Part shown: in pieces, positions 43,487 through 55,386 of the stretch | Numbering within the stretch: the stretch's first letter is position 1 | Layout of the letters: every line of letters starts with the position of its first letter | Assembly: GCA_020975405.1 (NCBI GenBank) | Contig: JAIOWQ010000003.1 | Location: 687,001-751,000 of the forward strand | Direction: 5' to 3' | Length of the DNA: 64,000 nucleotides | From: Keithomyces neogunnii | Taxonomy: Eukaryota; Ascomycota; Sordariomycetes; Hypocreales; Clavicipitaceae | Translations under genes and position numbers: made by a program | The notes under the pieces: generated by a model | Databases searched by the model: none | What the model was told of the DNA's origin: nothing | The model's input: only the letters and a program-made list of their open reading frames with translations

Positions 43487-44169
43487 TCAAAACACCAGAC
43501 TTTTGTGGAGTGAGCGCTCTACCATTACTCCGTACTTGATAAGCTGCTCGTGTGCTACTCTCGTAACCTCCGACGGATCGCTGGGGTTCACTGTCATCTC
43601 CTTTATTACCTTCCAAACCCCATTTTCCAACATGTTCAAGTCCATGGTCACTGCTTCCGGATCACTCTCACCATGGGCTGGTACAGATTGCTCCTCAGCC
43701 GTCGCTTCATTTTTCGTTGCATACATCTCCTCCATCGACTCTTGATCCGAATCCAGCGCTTTCCTCACCATCGTTGCCAAACCCGGCTCTGGAGACCCGT
43801 CTTTCGCCCTGGGGTCGCCTCTCTTGAGCATTGCCCCAAGCTTCGTTTTCACCGTCGCCATCAGTTCCTGTCGCATCATCAATTTTATTTTCAAGACGCT
43901 GTAGGCATGCTTCGAGTTGGTCGATATTCTCTCAGAGTTTCAGCTCCTTTGCGACGGCAGTCCTCGCCAAATCTGGCGGGGAGAACAGCGCCTCCCGGAT
44001 TCTGTATGTAGTTCTTTCCTCTGCATGTTGGGCAGGTGAGCTGGTGTCTCACGTTGGAAGACTTTTCATTCAATCTTGACACTAGCCGGCATAGACCATG
44101 GAGACAGGTAGTCACAGAAACCTCGACCCATTGTGGTACCTTGTCACATGAAATGATATTTAATGACAT
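43487..44169 (-). pseudogene. Broken hypothetical gene
   Basis: Coding traces occur in three frames. One frame reads REALFSPPDLARTAVAKEL, then a TGA, then ENIDQLEACLQRLENKIDD. The downstream frame (43894-43487) reads a long Asp/Glu-rich segment ending in VARGV-free YGVMVERSLHKS. A third frame (44169-43891) has a CPTCRG pair. No arrangement of standard introns that I tried removes both the stop and the frame change. It is either a pseudogene or a gene with unusual splicing. I do not recognise the family. Confidence 0.4.
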
Positions 44170-44405
44170 GGCGCTGCTACGCCACTCGGATATTGGCCTG
44201 TGGACACCGAAGCTGAATGAGCCACGTCTCCAAGCCTACGGTTTTGCAGCAGTTTGTTACGTGACCTAATTATAGGCCGGTGAAGCCTTTTGCAACTGCC
44301 TAATATATTGTTACAATACGCAACGAGCAAGCAAGCTCAGCAGTCTTGACCCTTTTCTCGACATGCTAGATGGCTACACCAGCACCATGATTTCCCCGGT
44401 CAGGC

Positions 44406-44887
44406 TTATTCCGGAATATGCTGAGCATTCTTCAACAAAACGGCTGCCTTGACCCGCAGGCCGCCTCTGCCAAGGGGGCAGAATGCAGAATGCCGGAGGA
44501 GAGCCGTTGCCAATCCAGCAGGATGCCTGGGCAACCTCGCAGAGACAATCAAGCGCGGGATCAAGGCCAGGTTGTTCATGCTGGAGAGTGTGTCGGGATG
44601 CTGCGGATCCCAGACCAGCTTGTAACCATCAAATGCTTGCTTTGCCCGAGGCCGCAGCAATGTAGCGCCCCTTGATCGACCAGCCAATTCTGCGTTGCCA
44701 ATCTCACAAGCCGGTGTATATGGAAAGATTCGGCATCTTTACGCCCATGACGAAGGCGTATCTTCAAGGCCCTACCGCCGTTTCCATGTCGTGCTATTTC
44801 TAGAAGCAGCAAGCTTATCAGTTTCAAGTAGCGCGGAGGCTGATCAGTTTGCATTGAAACTCTGGCTGTGGCTATGGCAGACGTCAT
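44406..44887 (-). pseudogene. Relic of a STAND (NB-ARC/NACHT)-TPR protein
   Basis: Two frames hold adjacent pieces of a fungal NLR-like protein. First, from about 44730, ESFHIHRLVRLATQNWL, the block that closes the NTPase/winged-helix region and leads into the repeats. Then, from about 44640, YKLVWDPQHPDTLSSMNNLA, the signature of kinesin-light-chain type TPR repeats. A frame change separates them, the rest of the protein is absent, and stops follow. This is an old degraded fragment. Such proteins act as intracellular sensors in fungal non-self recognition. Confidence 0.7.
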
Positions 44888-45088
44888 TCAACACGTAACA
44901 TTTACCCAGCAATGTTCCGCATGAATCTGGATCCACAGGGCATACAATCTTGTAAAAAGCAGTGAAATCCGACTACTTGGACGGAAATCTGCTGTGGTTT
45001 GTGTTCAAGATGTCTTGAATCCAAACTTTGGTGTCACAGCTGTCCACTTCAACCATGAATGAATGAATGCCTTGAGAGTTTGGTCATG

Positions 45089-45124
45089 GTATGAGCCAAC
45101 TATTAGGTATGAGCCAACTATTAG
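45089..45124. repeat. Exact tandem duplication of an 18-nt unit
   Basis: GTATGAGCCAACTATTAG occurs twice head to tail without mismatch. Probably a recent slippage event. Confidence 0.9.
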
Positions 45125-45990
45125 TAGCCCGGGCAGCATCCCAATTTCATCATGTCAGACAGATTAGGCTCATGTACAAGCAGTTTGCAATTTCTCGGAC
45201 GTTGAAAAGAACACTCGCGCTCACCGACAAGACCATGGTCCCATTCAAGTGTCGGATGGCGCCTGGCATGCGGAAAGTAATGAACATGAGTGGCTGAAGC
45301 CTCCCAACGTAGGCCATCTGAACATGTGCAGGTGAGTGCCGCCATTCATTCGTGCAAACGTCAAGATTTCAACGCCGACTGTTTCGAATACGCCGGAAGC
45401 ACTTACTTATTCCCGCCTTGGAATTAGCATCTCGGCACTAATAATGGATTTCGAGCAAACCCGACAAGTCAAGGAGAATTTTCAAAAGTGCTCCTTGTAG
45501 TACCTTTGCTGATTTCGCTTCCTTGGTCGGCAGAGACGCGCAGACGTGCATTTCAAGCTTGCTCCAGTCCTGTGTTGGGACAATGTGCGCATCAGGTAAC
45601 GCAGCCGGGATTGACATGTTCACCCGGAGAGCAGTCTGTGTCGCCAAGACGGAAGTGGTTCATGAGCAGCCCTCGACCCAGTGTATGGCCCCTGTTCGCA
45701 CCCGGCATTCACACCCGCGCCGCGTCATTGATATTTCCCGCTCTTCACGGCTCCTTGTGCACGCGCGGCGCATCATGGCAAAAATAATAGGCCGGCAACT
45801 GGCCCAGGACTGCTCTGGGACTTTGTCGGACTGCCCATTAGCCAGCCAAGTGCGGCGGTTATGCGCTGGCTTTGTTTGCCCTGTAGCACCCGTGATACCA
45901 AGTTCAAACAATGCGCACTTATTCAAACAACCGCCGCCCAAGATTCACTGCCCAACAAGACCATGCCCACCTGGCCCCTCGAGTCGGCGC

Positions 45991-46017
45991 CTTCTTCTTC
46001 TTCTTCTTCTTCTTCTC
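45991..46017. repeat. TTC trinucleotide microsatellite
   Basis: About nine uninterrupted TTC units lie on the promoter side of the gene starting at 46225. It is a likely length-variable site. Confidence 0.9.
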
Positions 46018-46224
46018 TCCCTCGCAAAGCACTCTGTGACACGCCCCCTCGAGCCATTCGCTGCCTTGCAGGCCATCACGAATCGTCAAAGTGTATATAA
46101 AGTCCCACGCGAAACCCGTGCGAGGAACAAACCGAAACAAGAAAAGAAAAGAAAAGGAGCCCCCTAGCCTCGCCTACGCTGTCAAGTCCATCCAAGTCAT
46201 GCAAGCATACCACCTTTTCTCAAT

Positions 46225-46941
46225 ATGGACCACCAGGAGTACGAAGACGGTGCCCAACCCCTAGGTGATCTCACCTCGGCCGTCGCCGTCCACCAACGGC
46301 TTCAGTACCTCGACGAGCAGGGATGCAAACGACGGTCAAGAAGGTCGGCCGTGGAAAGGTCGCTCTGCCACGGGCGTCCCGACTACCAGCCGGTGAGGCC
46401 GTCGCCCTTGAGGCAGCCGAGCTGGGATCAGCAAGCCGTGCCGACACCCACGGCCTCGCCCACGGCCTCGCCGGACATCAGCCATGCCATGGGCGATGGA
46501 CCCTTGCTGACCCGTGGCTATGACGGAGAGCCGCTCGTGTTGCACCCTGCCGGCCTGGAGAGAGTGCCGGCTGACGTTTGGGCCCACTGGTACGTCCAAG
46601 GCGTCGGCAGGTCGACGCACGACGTATCCGTTCCAGAGAGAACAGTATCCCCCTTGCAGCTGCTTTCCGAGTCTTCGGACCCCGACTTCACAAACACCAA
46701 GTCTCCCCTTTTCCACCAGCAGGAGCCCATTGGGTCAAACACCCAACCGAATAGCATTGCCACTTCGGGCTTGGACTTGCCGCCGTTGAATCCGCCCAAT
46801 CTCGAGTCACCTCGGCCCTTGTCGCCTGCTTTTGTGGCCGCCAGCCCGTGGTCAAGACTGCTTGAGTTGGAAATCAGCAGAGACCCGGGCCACGCCACGG
46901 AACAAAGAGGTTCCCAGTGTCGGGGAAATCGCCCGCAATGA
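46225..46941 (+). CDS. Hypothetical Pro/Ser-rich protein
   Basis: Single-exon open frame of 238 residues with GC-rich coding composition, preceded by a TATA-like box and a pyrimidine-rich leader. The product is low in complexity, with repeated Pro, Ser and Thr (PTPTASPTASP; LDLPPLNPPNLESPRPLSP), and no signal peptide or membrane segment. A short aromatic stretch, VPADVWAHWYVQG, is the only ordered-looking part. Not recognised; probably intrinsically disordered. A continued open frame after 46905 in another phase could indicate a missed intron near the 3' end. Confidence 0.5.
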   Translation: MDHQEYEDGAQPLGDLTSAVAVHQRLQYLDEQGCKRRSRRSAVERSLCHGRPDYQPVRPSPLRQPSWDQQAVPTPTASPTASPDISHAMGDGPLLTRGYDGEPLVLHPAGLERVPADVWAHWYVQGVGRSTHDVSVPERTVSPLQLLSESSDPDFTNTKSPLFHQQEPIGSNTQPNSIATSGLDLPPLNPPNLESPRPLSPAFVAASPWSRLLELEISRDPGHATEQRGSQCRGNRPQ

Positions 46942-48627
46942 TCCTTCTCGCCTTCTGGGACGGAACCACACTCTGGCCGAGGTGGATTGGGTAGGTGGTG
47001 GGATGATGGTATCAGTGCTTCGAAAACGGAACAAGCTGACCCGTGTTGGATGTGTGAGGTTGGATTTGAGATTGTTGCTAGCCGGAAGTTGAACCAAACC
47101 ATTCTTTGCATTTGCGTGCGTGTGTGTTGTGACTTGGCGCAGAAACTCGGCCACAATCCATTCCAGTGTCCATGATTGACGCCACCGCGCGTCTTCCATC
47201 TCCCCGACTCTCTGTTGCTGTTGCCCCGGCGGTTTCTTGATTATCGAGCTGGACATGGGCATGGTCTGCCGCGGATTGCTAATGCCCTGGCGTCACTTGT
47301 ACCGTCCACAAAGACTGAATCCGTTACCCAATAAGTAAACAGAGGCATCCCAAGTCTGAGCAGGCGAGATGCTTGGGGCTCAAGCAAAAGGTTGTTTCTG
47401 TTGCCATGTTTTTGCTTGCAATTCTCTCCTTCTCCCTATCAGAGTTGTAGCAGTTTAGGAAGGGAGATCCGTGGCAGGTGTATTGTAGCGTCTCGTTTCT
47501 CTCTCCTTGACGTCTCTTCCATGCTCTCGAGCCTTTCTGGACGTGGCTAACTTGGCTTCGATGCCACTGACTTTGCCAGTACTCGCACCTGATGGGACCC
47601 AGCGCCTGCGGCTGCCACGAAAATGCCAAGCCAATGAAGATTTGGAACGGAAGGAGAGACTAGGTATACGCTTTAGATGTCAGCCAGCTAGAGGGCGCCT
47701 GTAGTGATTACCAGAGGAACATGGGAAGCCGTGGCGCTGAAGCATGATAACCCGGGACTCCTTGTCAAGGAGCTGCTAGACATCGGTGCTGTCAAGGCTC
47801 ATGGTGCAATCCACCATTTGAAGCTTTTGACACTGTTGATTCGGCATGTTTCGCCATGGTAGATGCGGATGGAACACGGATTCGAGGAGGTGCATGAATA
47901 AATAATGTAGCACAATCAAGACACTTTGTGAGTAATTCCACTGTGTAAAACTCTCGACAGCTGTAGCCTAGGAGAGGTCCCCCGCATTACTAATCATCCA
48001 TGAGGTTGCCATCTGAACTAGAATTAAGATGGTCGTATTGTTAAACAACCCGTCCGTGATTATAAAGGGAACCTTTTGCTGCTGGATATTGGCCAAGGGC
48101 ATAGTTGTCAGTCCTTTGCTATTGTTATTGAATAAATCATCGCAACGTAGTAGAGTGGCGATTTAAATTTGAAGCTAATAGGAAGCATAAAGTTCGCCAT
48201 CAAGGGGACGGATATACATTAGCTGAATGAGGCCTCTGCATACTTGTCGGCAACAGAACGTACCGGCGCTCAAGTTGAGACTTGAAGCTGAACAGGTTCA
48301 GATTCGTCCGCCGGTGGAGAGAGTATCATGGTCATTCGTAGTGATTAAAAGTCTAGGATTCTTGAAAACAAGCATTCGTACTTTGATTTCCGGGACTAGT
48401 TTATCATACTTTCCGAGTGGCGTTTTGCTGCACTGCCACCATGGTAGGATCCTGGTTTGACCCGGCCGTGTCAGATCCAAGGTGTACAAGTGTCAAGATG
48501 AGGTTGTGGAGTTTGGCATCATGCTCGCTGGTGGCTTGGCGCCAACAGTCGGGCTGTGAATGTGAAATGTATCAAAAATTGCTCTCTCAATCTACAATGA
48601 CTTGCTCATATTGGATATTCCTCGTCG
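46942..48627. other. Intergenic, no gene recognised
   Basis: About 1.7 kb containing only short frames without domains. It separates the hypothetical gene from the 3' end of the leftward MFS transporter. Confidence 0.45.
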
Positions 48628-50579
48628 TTAGGCAACTGTCTTTCTTTCTTCAATGTGCTGGCCGGCACCCTGCGTTTCCTCCGCCATGCGCTGCTTCTCA
48701 TTGTACGCCATGTCTTGTTGTTCGGCGTCCTGGTTACCGTACAAACCAATCTTGTACCAGGGAAGATCAAACAGACGGTCCATGCTCTCCAAACTACGAC
48801 CACTGGTCTCGGGCACCGAGAACCACACCCACAGCCCGCCTAGGAGGGTGACGGCAGCAAAGCACCAGAATGTTCCCATGGGCGAGATGCCTCCCTGAGA
48901 GGTGGGGAGCAGCATGTTGGGGACGGCACGGGAGTTGCCATACTGGTTGGCAAAGTGCAGAGTCATGGCCCACGAGGTTGCCAGTGCACGGATTCTTAGG
49001 GGGAACAACTCTGCAGTAAGCAGATACTGCATCGAGTTCCATCCAAGGGCCCATCCTGCTCCCGAGACGTAAATCATGGCAATGGCACCACGGCTGGCGG
49101 GGATTTTGGACGCGGGAAGGACAAAGTCGTCAACAGTGCCGAGCTCGGGGACGGCCGTGAGGAAACCTGCAACATAGATCATGGATATGGCCTGCAGGGA
49201 AATGCCCGTGAGTAGTGCGCGCTTTCGGCCGATTACGTCGACAAGGAACAGAGCACAAACAAGCGCCGAGACGAGCTTGATGATGCCGAAGACGGCAGTG
49301 ACGAGCAGGCCCTCCTCACTGCCCGTGATGCCCAGAATCTTGAACAAATCAGGGGCGTAGAGGGTGATGGAACCAGCCCCGGACCATTGAGACAGCAGCT
49401 GGACCATGGTGGCCATGTACACACGGTACAGGTTGCTCTTGTCGAGAAACATTTCTTTGAGCTTGCCGGCCCAGCCAACACCCTTGCTGGCCTCGAGCTC
49501 GTGGTCCAGAGCAGCCTGGATGCTGGAGATTTCTCGCACAACATATTCGCTGTCGGGGGCCTGCTTGCGCAGACGAGCCATGACATGGGTGGCTTTCTCA
49601 TTCTTGCCCTGTTTGACAAGGAACCGCGGGGACTCGTATTGCAAAAAGCTCAGGAGGAATATGATGCCAGCCATGATGACATGCAGGCTGGTGGGAACCA
49701 ACCACTGATTGTGGCTGGTGTTTGGGATATGGAGTCTGCAGCCATAGTTGGTGAAGTAGGCCAAGACAATGCCAATGTACACGGCTCCAGTGAAGAAGCA
49801 GGTGCAAAGACCGCGGATGGATGCTGGCGCGACCTCGGCAATGTAAACGGGGCTGTTCAGGCACCTGTTAGCCAGGGGCCTGTAATAAAGGACAGATGCA
49901 TTTTCGTCCAATGGTGGCCTCAACACCAAGACTGCTTGTGACGCTGTCACTTACCCCACGACAGGGGTCTGGCCCACGCCAAGACCGGCAATGAATCTTC
50001 CAGCATAGATGGCGCCAAGGTTGCCGTTGACACCTCCGACCATGAAGATGACGATGCCGAGCACCCAGAGGAGACAAAGAAACCGCGTGGCCATGATACG
50101 ACCTATGCGGTCGCACACGAGAAAGGCACTGTATTTCTCCAGGATGAATATTAGTCAAATGCTCACTGGGCGGGCGAGGGTCACGCCGAGAAGCTGATTG
50201 CTTGTGTCGCATCATGGCTCACCAGACGGTTGCAGTGCGTGTTGAAGAATGCAACGCCATGGGCGGACGTTGGGAGGAGGAGGAGGAGGGGCAAGACATA
50301 CATCAAAGCACCAGCAACAGAGCCAATCTGCACCATGGCCGACACATTGGCCTTGATGTTGGCCTGCTCCACGGTTGTGTAGGTTTTGTAGTGGATGGTT
50401 TTCTGGAAATCAGCCGAGTTGAAGGCTCCGGATATGAGGCCCTCATCGATGCCGCGAGCGGCGCCGAGGAGGCCAAAGGACACAACGGCAAACCATAGCC
50501 GCCAGTTGAAGACGCCCTTGGGCTCTCCAAGGTCCTTGAGGCGAAAGATGTTGACGGGCTTCTTCACACCACCTGCCAT
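48628..50579 (-). CDS. MFS sugar-porter transporter (quinate/hexose-like)
   Basis: Plasma-membrane H+-coupled transporter of 558 residues, about 12 membrane segments. Three exons: 50579-50302, 50128-49955 and 49852-48628; introns of 173 and 102 nt. The second acceptor was placed at AACAG (49853) so the protein reads TPVVG-PVYIAEVAPASIRG, the conserved motif after segment 4; the earlier TTACAG would add non-conserved residues. Others: ARGIDEGLISGAF in segment 1, VCDRIGRIMATR between segments 2 and 3, YESPRFLVKQGK before the central loop, DVIGRKRAL, and PETSGRSLESMD at the end. The cytosolic tail is long and charged. Substrate cannot be read; the layout resembles quinate or pentose/hexose porters. 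Confidence 0.92.
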
Positions 50580-52505
50580 TGTGAAGAGGGGCTGGTGTCT
50601 TGGCGGCGATGCAAGACCTCAGACGACGCTAGTTGGGGATCACAGGATGAATGAAGCGAGCAAAAGACGAAAACAAGCAGGCTTGACAATGCACCGCAGC
50701 ACAGAGATACAAAGATTGCGACATGCTGCCATGTGGGCATGGCCAGCTTATATACCTCCATGGATGCGAAAGGCTAGAGCATCTTGTGTCTGAGGAACGA
50801 GACACGCCGAATGACCGAAGGCGCAACCGTTGTTGCACAACCCACACAGAAGATTCAAACACCGAGTGGGCGTTGGGGGGGGGAGACGAAGGCCCCGATT
50901 GAGCTTGCATCTTGTACCATCATATTGATCCCCGCGAAGCTCAAAACCAGATCGGCAACCGCGTAGACTGGGATACGGGGGATTAAACTGTGGGGTAAAA
51001 GAAAAGATGGGGTGTAGGGCACGAAAATCGCCAGGGATGGTGATGGACTGAAGGAGGTGGTGAGCACAAGACATGCTCGGCTCACAAGGATGCGAAGACG
51101 CGAGAGGAACTGGACAATAATCCCCCGAGAAGAGACGGTCTTCCCATTTCGTGGCGAGCTCCGAGTATGGCCGTCATGACGATTTTCCAAGCCCTGTCCC
51201 CTTACCAATAAAAGGCACAAAGGCACTGCCGGCTTCCATATCTCGACCAGAACAAATCCAGCCACAGGGGGGCGGGATGGTGGCGGCGCCTCCGTTGATT
51301 ATTTTAGCAAGGTTAATAATGCGCCGGCAAAGGGCCATGCCATGAACCCACTTGGCAGACGGAGTGGCCAGTTGAGCCTCGCAGCCATTCGTCAAGGACA
51401 CCACCACCTGGCTCCTAAAAAGCCCGTGCCATAACTTTCACGCGGACAGCTGTCCGAACGGCCACCCCGGTGGGGGCTATGGCGAGATCGTGTTCCCATG
51501 AGGCATGAGGCTATGACCAAATCGAATGCAACGAACAGCTGCCACGAGGCGGAACCAGTTGGGATGCGACTCTGGCCTTTGCGACCGCGCCCAATCTCAT
51601 GTCTCACGTTGTTGCTGACCAGTGCCGGCGCTGTCCTGCCATGGGGCAATCAAGTTGGTGATTGCGTCAATGCAGGTGGTTAGGGTAGTTGGTCCATTAC
51701 CTCGCGGCTGAACCAGCCGCCATCTTTGCTTGCCCTCGAACCCCATGCTTGACCCAACTCGCCGCATCTCCCCGAAAGAATGACTTCCAGCAGGCCTGCC
51801 TAGCACAATGCCTCGGTCAACGTCCGACGACTGGCTTTATCTATCCTGGTGTTAACCGTTATCCATCTCCACCTATGTTGCTCGATTCCGTCTGTTGCTA
51901 GGTATCAATCCTCAAGGACGTTGCTCCGTAGCAGCGGGGAACCTTGTCCAGGCCCCCATGTAGATATATGTATTGGGGTATTTCTCGCGACCATCGACGG
52001 GGTTTGCTTTGAGCACAGCAAGCTTGAGGTAGTTGGCAGATATGCGGTGCGCAGTGTGTATAGCAATCTGATCCATCGTTGCTGTGAAGGTGTGTGTGTG
52101 TTAGCCCTTTGATTCCATGCTGCACCAAGCATCTTGATGACCCATTGGAAACGGCATCGACTATCAACACCATTGCGATGGAAGGCAACTGACCGCTTGT
52201 GCAATCTTCCCAACTCTCATGCTCTCAGGTGTCATTGGAGACAGGTGCTCACAATACCGTTTGCATTGTGTCATGTTGAGCCAACGCTTGTTCCACTTCC
52301 GCTACCCCAGACCAGACCAGACCCCCTGCTGTCCAATGCTCCAAACAACGCCAACTATTGCCATTTGCACGCCGTTTCGTTCATGTTGCTGCGCGCCACG
52401 TCAGAACAGCCAAGTGCCATGAATCTATTGCCAGTGGTTTACTCGTGAAGCCGGCCAGTATGCTGCGAACCATGGCCTTCATCGCCATGGTTGTCTCCAT
52501 CGCAA
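50580..52505. other. Intergenic region upstream of the MFS gene
   Basis: About 1.9 kb without a supported gene. It contains the MFS promoter and, on the right, the 3' flank of the DNA-repair gene. A run of nine G at about 50874-50882 is the only notable low-complexity tract. Confidence 0.45.
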
Positions 52506-54014
52506 CTACGTCCAGTATTGGGCCCAAACCGCATGATCCTCCCTTGTTCCTCGAAATCTAAACTCTACTTGTACAATGTCTTGAAATCCTTCCTTCATTT
52601 GTGGTTCCTTGTATCTTGATGCGAAGCCTGTGAAAGCCAGCTTTGGCAACACTTGCCTCGCCTCCGGATTAAGCGACGTATTGTGAGCTCGAACTGCGTC
52701 ATTGTGTTCACACAAGTACAGGGGCGTCTTGAACCAAACGCAGCGGATGGGAATTTTGGCTCTTTTGGCCACCTCCACCCATAAAGCTCGCGTCTCGGGA
52801 TCCGCGTTGGTATTATCTAGCTACTCGTAAGTGCGTTGATCTTGGCCTTTACTCGAGCATCACCGAGTTCACTTACCAATAACGACCGAGGCTCCATCTG
52901 ACAACAAGTCCCTGGCAGCCTGGAGGCATTTATCCCGGCTTTTTAATGTGTCTTGGTTGACTCTCTCGTATCCTAGAGGCTTCAGGTACTTCCAAAAAAA
53001 GGTGCTTTTGCCGGCTCCTGGTGGCCCACAAAAGATAACAATATCCAGGTCGTTGTTCTTGTCGAATACCACATCGTCAGGTTTCTCGGACAACGATCTC
53101 GTCTCATGGAAAGGAAAATTTGCCACGTCAAAGTCCCGAGCAAAGTCCCTTGGCGTTTCCCCCAAGAAATATTCTTCCGGGGTTTGATAAGGAATTCCCA
53201 CATTGTGAGCAAAGTTTCTGTCGGAGCAACTGAAGTCTTTGCCCACGACTGCCACGCCTCCCTCAGAACGCCCGAGACCAGCAACACGACCTCCCGCATC
53301 TCCCACAAAAAAGCTATGTTCCAAATCCACGTCCTTTTCTGGTACATCATAGTCTTCACACACCTCTTTCCACATTCCTGCCCTAGGTTTCCTGTAAATA
53401 TCCCTCCCGGTTGCGGCGTAAATCGTCGTTGGGATGTCGAGGTTGTTGAGGACGGCGCTGCATTTTTGCTTGAACTCAGTCACCCGCTTCTGCGCGTTCG
53501 CTTTTGGGCCTTTATACGATGCATCAAAATGTAACGTCAAGCCAGCTTGATTGGATAGTATTACAACCTGATAGCCTTTATTCTTGTACAACTCCCGAAG
53601 CATACCAGGAACTTGGGGGTGCCACCACTTCCAATCTGTCCCATTGCTAGCGTGCTTTTTCCCGGAGCTTGTTGTAATCAATGTAGAGTCCAAATCAAAA
53701 GCTGCAATCTTTGTTCTCGGTTTTCTCTCTCGATCATGTGTCTCGGGTACATATCGACCAACTAATAATGTTGCAGGGACATCGTCATTAGGTCCACGTT
53801 CAGACCAAGTCGTTCGATCCTTGGGTTTTTGCGACGTCGGAGTAAAGAAATTGGCTACCGCTGACTCTAAGATGTTCAGTCAGAGAATTCTCTTGCCCTC
53901 CAAGAGCCATCGATACTAACTGGTAGTTGTGCTTTGCACCGACCGCTTGATAGGAGGAGGCGATATTGGTGCGTCTGTGGCTTTGCGCTTGCCAGCAGGA
54001 TGGAGCGGCGCCAT
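52506..54014 (-). CDS. pnk1: Bifunctional polynucleotide phosphatase/kinase (DNA repair)
   Basis: Nuclear enzyme that removes 3'-phosphates and phosphorylates 5'-ends during strand-break repair; 464 residues. Three exons: 54014-53921, 53866-52877 and 52816-52506; introns of 54 and 60 nt, in phase. The N-terminal 45 residues are Pro/Lys-rich, probably a nuclear-localisation region (HPAGKRKATDAPISPPPIKR), and there is no FHA domain, as in fission yeast Pnk1. The HAD phosphatase carries FDLDSTLITTSSG (nucleophile Asp), VILSNQAG, the Lys region around YRKPRAGMW, and FVGDAGGR. The kinase domain has a P-loop, FCGPPGAGKSTFFW, and VIDNTNADPETR spanning the second intron. The C-terminal EGFQDIVQVEFRF is characteristic. 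It is divergent from the Mediator gene, about 470 nt apart. Confidence 0.94.
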
Positions 54015-54484
54015 GCTATTAAATTGGTATCATAGAGTACCATATATGTGTGTGTTGTCCTTGTTCAGGCCCTGGGCGATGACAAGTACGGCTTTGTGCA
54101 ATTAGGCAGTGGATGCTAATCTGTGAGGCTGTACGTGAATCCTGCGGCGGAGACGCGAGTACAGGTACTTAACGCGAGATCACGTGGAGGTTGGATGTCC
54201 CACCCAACAACGTGGTGCCTGTGCTTCTCACAGCCACCCTTCTTTCTAATCTCATTGATAGCAGCACACAAACAATCGGCACTGAGGCGGGAGGGAATGA
54301 AGTGTATTTTCGTATCATGACCGGCTATTGGACCTTGCATTCAGACCTCTCTTGTAGTCTCGTCACTTCAGGATCCGGCATTTGCAGCGATTGAACAGTG
54401 CCTCCGCTCACTGCAGATCATTGTGTTCCTTGTACCATCATTGCGAATTTTCGAATACCCGGCATCCAATTCCTTTCGCCCATC

Positions 54485-55386
54485 ATGTACGAATTATTTC
54501 TCACTGCCTTTGTTGAAGATAGGGAATTCAACGCAGCATGTGCTGTCCTGGGTGGCCTCTGTGCCATGTCTCCCTGGGAGACGGTGAACAGGGTGCTCTA
54601 CTTTCAGGGACCCCCGAGACCAAACGGAATCACAAACCAGACGTCTATTGACAAGCCCTTGCGGAAGGATGCCGCCCTGTTATGGAAGGACCTTCATCAA
54701 AGTCTCAGCCGCCAGTCTTGCATCCTCCAGGCCAGATACGAGATTGTCAAGGCTCGAGACATGGGCCCTTCAGCACCGCCCATGGATCTGGACAGCACGC
54801 CGGGCATTCTACGATGGGCAGATTTCCCAGATCCCCCTCACGGCCGACCCTTGCTTACCCAGAGAAAGATGGTCGAAATCTGGGAGCAAAAGAAATTACC
54901 GTCGATTCTGAGAGATAACAACTATAGGTATGTGTATGTGGGGTTGGGATTTCTCGCGGCTCTGTGAGATTGACTTGCATTAGCTTCAAAACGGAAATAT
55001 TAGAAGAAAACTACAAATTCTTTCGAGATGAAGTAGAGTTTTGCCTTACTCGGCAGTATTTCACAAGGCCAATCAGGGACTATGCCCCTCTGGAGGGCAG
55101 AGGCGACCAGCTTCCGAGTCCACTACAGTCACTGCCAGACTGGCATGCCGTCACCACGATTGATATTCAACAACGTTGGATTCTCCTTGTCAAGTGCCAT
55201 GTGGTCCAAGACAACAAGCCCGATGAGATAAGAAAAGCACAAGACCAGCTATCCTCGATTCGGGGCGAGTTGGAAGGGGCATTTGACTTTAAGACCATTG
55301 ATCGCAAGGTTCACGATACCCGGATAGCCCAACAACAACAGGGCGTCCAAGCCCTGCCGCAAAAGGTTGTGTTGGGTAAATCTTGA
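54485..55386 (+). CDS. med18: Mediator of RNA polymerase II transcription subunit 18
   Basis: Head-module subunit of Mediator (Srb5 in yeast), 281 residues, nuclear. Two exons: 54485-54927 and 54984-55386, separated by a 56-nt intron. The start MYELFLTAFVEDREF was chosen over an upstream in-frame ATG at 54398 because the family begins there. The typical fungal blocks are AACAVLGGLCAMSPWETV, RVLYFQGPPRPNGI, LWKDLHQSLSRQS, DSTPGILRWADFPDPPHGRP and, after the splice, DEVEFCLTRQYF. The C-terminal half forms the expected second barrel (WILLVKCHVV) and ends in a Gln-rich tail. It is a single-copy housekeeping gene and a good marker for placing the organism phylogenetically. Confidence 0.94.

Larger units (their letters stand above)
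44888..46224. other. Intergenic; upstream region of the hypothetical gene
   Basis: No gene supported. It contains an 18-nt exact tandem repeat (45089-45124), a TTC microsatellite (45991-46017), and a TATA-like GTATATAAAG near 46088, about 130 nt before the next start codon. The right half is pyrimidine-rich, typical of a fungal promoter. Confidence 0.5.
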
